DNA from: Nitrospiraceae bacterium UBA6898
GTDB taxonomy: Bacteria > Nitrospirota > Thermodesulfovibrionia > Thermodesulfovibrionales > UBA6898
Length of the DNA: 13,797 nucleotides
Assembly (NCBI GenBank): GCA_002448975.1
Contig: DKBO01000167.1
Location: 8,836 to 22,632, forward strand
Reading direction: 5' to 3'
Program-made: the position numbers and the translations under genes
Part shown: piece by piece, positions 13,727 to 13,797 of the stretch
Layout: each line of letters starts with the position of its first letter
Numbering within the stretch: position 1 is the stretch's first letter
The notes under the pieces: generated by a model
Seen by the model: the letters and a program-made list of their open reading frames with translations, nothing else
Told to the model about the DNA's origin: nothing
Databases searched by the model: none

Positions 13727-13797
13727 ATGTTACGGATAAAGAACCTCGACGCCGGTTACGGCAAGCTGAAGGTACTCCGCAGGATATCGATGCATGT
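13727..13797 (+). CDS. livF: Branched-chain-amino-acid-type ABC transporter, LivF ATPase, 5' part
   Basis: Only 23 codons are inside the window. The translation M-L-R-I-K-N-L-D-A-G-Y-G-K-L-K-V-L is the usual N-terminus of LivF, including the A-G-Y-G aromatic loop that stacks on ATP. Walker A and all later motifs lie beyond the window end. No clear Shine-Dalgarno sequence precedes the ATG, and an in-frame TTG at 13706 lies inside the repeat and looks unlikely as start. LivF would complete the transporter with LivG. Confidence 0.85.
   Translation, partial: MLRIKNLDAGYGKLKVLRRISMH

Overview
This 13.8 kb window looks like part of the chromosome of a moderately GC-rich, Gram-negative-type anaerobe. 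It has a lipoprotein with a lipobox, exported proteins, and a ferredoxin-dependent 2-oxoacid oxidoreductase beside a liv-type ABC transporter. The style suggests Desulfobacterota or Nitrospirota, but no marker gene is present and this is only an impression.

Left part (1-5043), unrelated single genes: the 3' end of a deoxycytidylate-deaminase-family gene (+); a DExH helicase with a C-terminal cysteine cluster of the YprA/MrfA type (-); divergently from it, a small exported thioredoxin-fold protein with a CPRC site (+); an amidohydrolase-2 family TIM-barrel metal enzyme (+); and, convergent to that, a lipoprotein of an uncharacterised family (-). An 18-bp perfect palindrome lies between the helicase and the thioredoxin-like gene and overlaps the helicase ribosome binding site.

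Right part (5153-13797), all on the + strand: iorA and iorB (indolepyruvate:ferredoxin oxidoreductase, overlapping by 8 nt), paaK (arylacetate/phenylacetate-CoA ligase), a tandem ACT-domain protein, then a branched-chain-amino-acid-type ABC transporter, livJ-livH-livM-livG-livF (livF cut by the window end). livH, livM and livG are coupled by 1-nt stop/start overlaps. A strong hairpin plus T-run lies between livJ and livH. Short tandem-repeat elements fill the gaps before the ACT gene and between livG and livF.

Read together, the right part is a module for aromatic (and perhaps branched) amino acids or aryl acids. The transporter brings in substrate, IorAB interconverts arylpyruvates and arylacyl-CoA with ferredoxin, PaaK links arylacetates to their CoA thioesters, and the ACT protein probably senses an amino acid. 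The families are familiar. The most unusual points are a cysteine at the usual cis-proline position of the thioredoxin-like protein, the palindrome on the helicase ribosome binding site, alternative stems in the paaK leader, and the paired-arm intergenic repeats. No clearly new system is evident.
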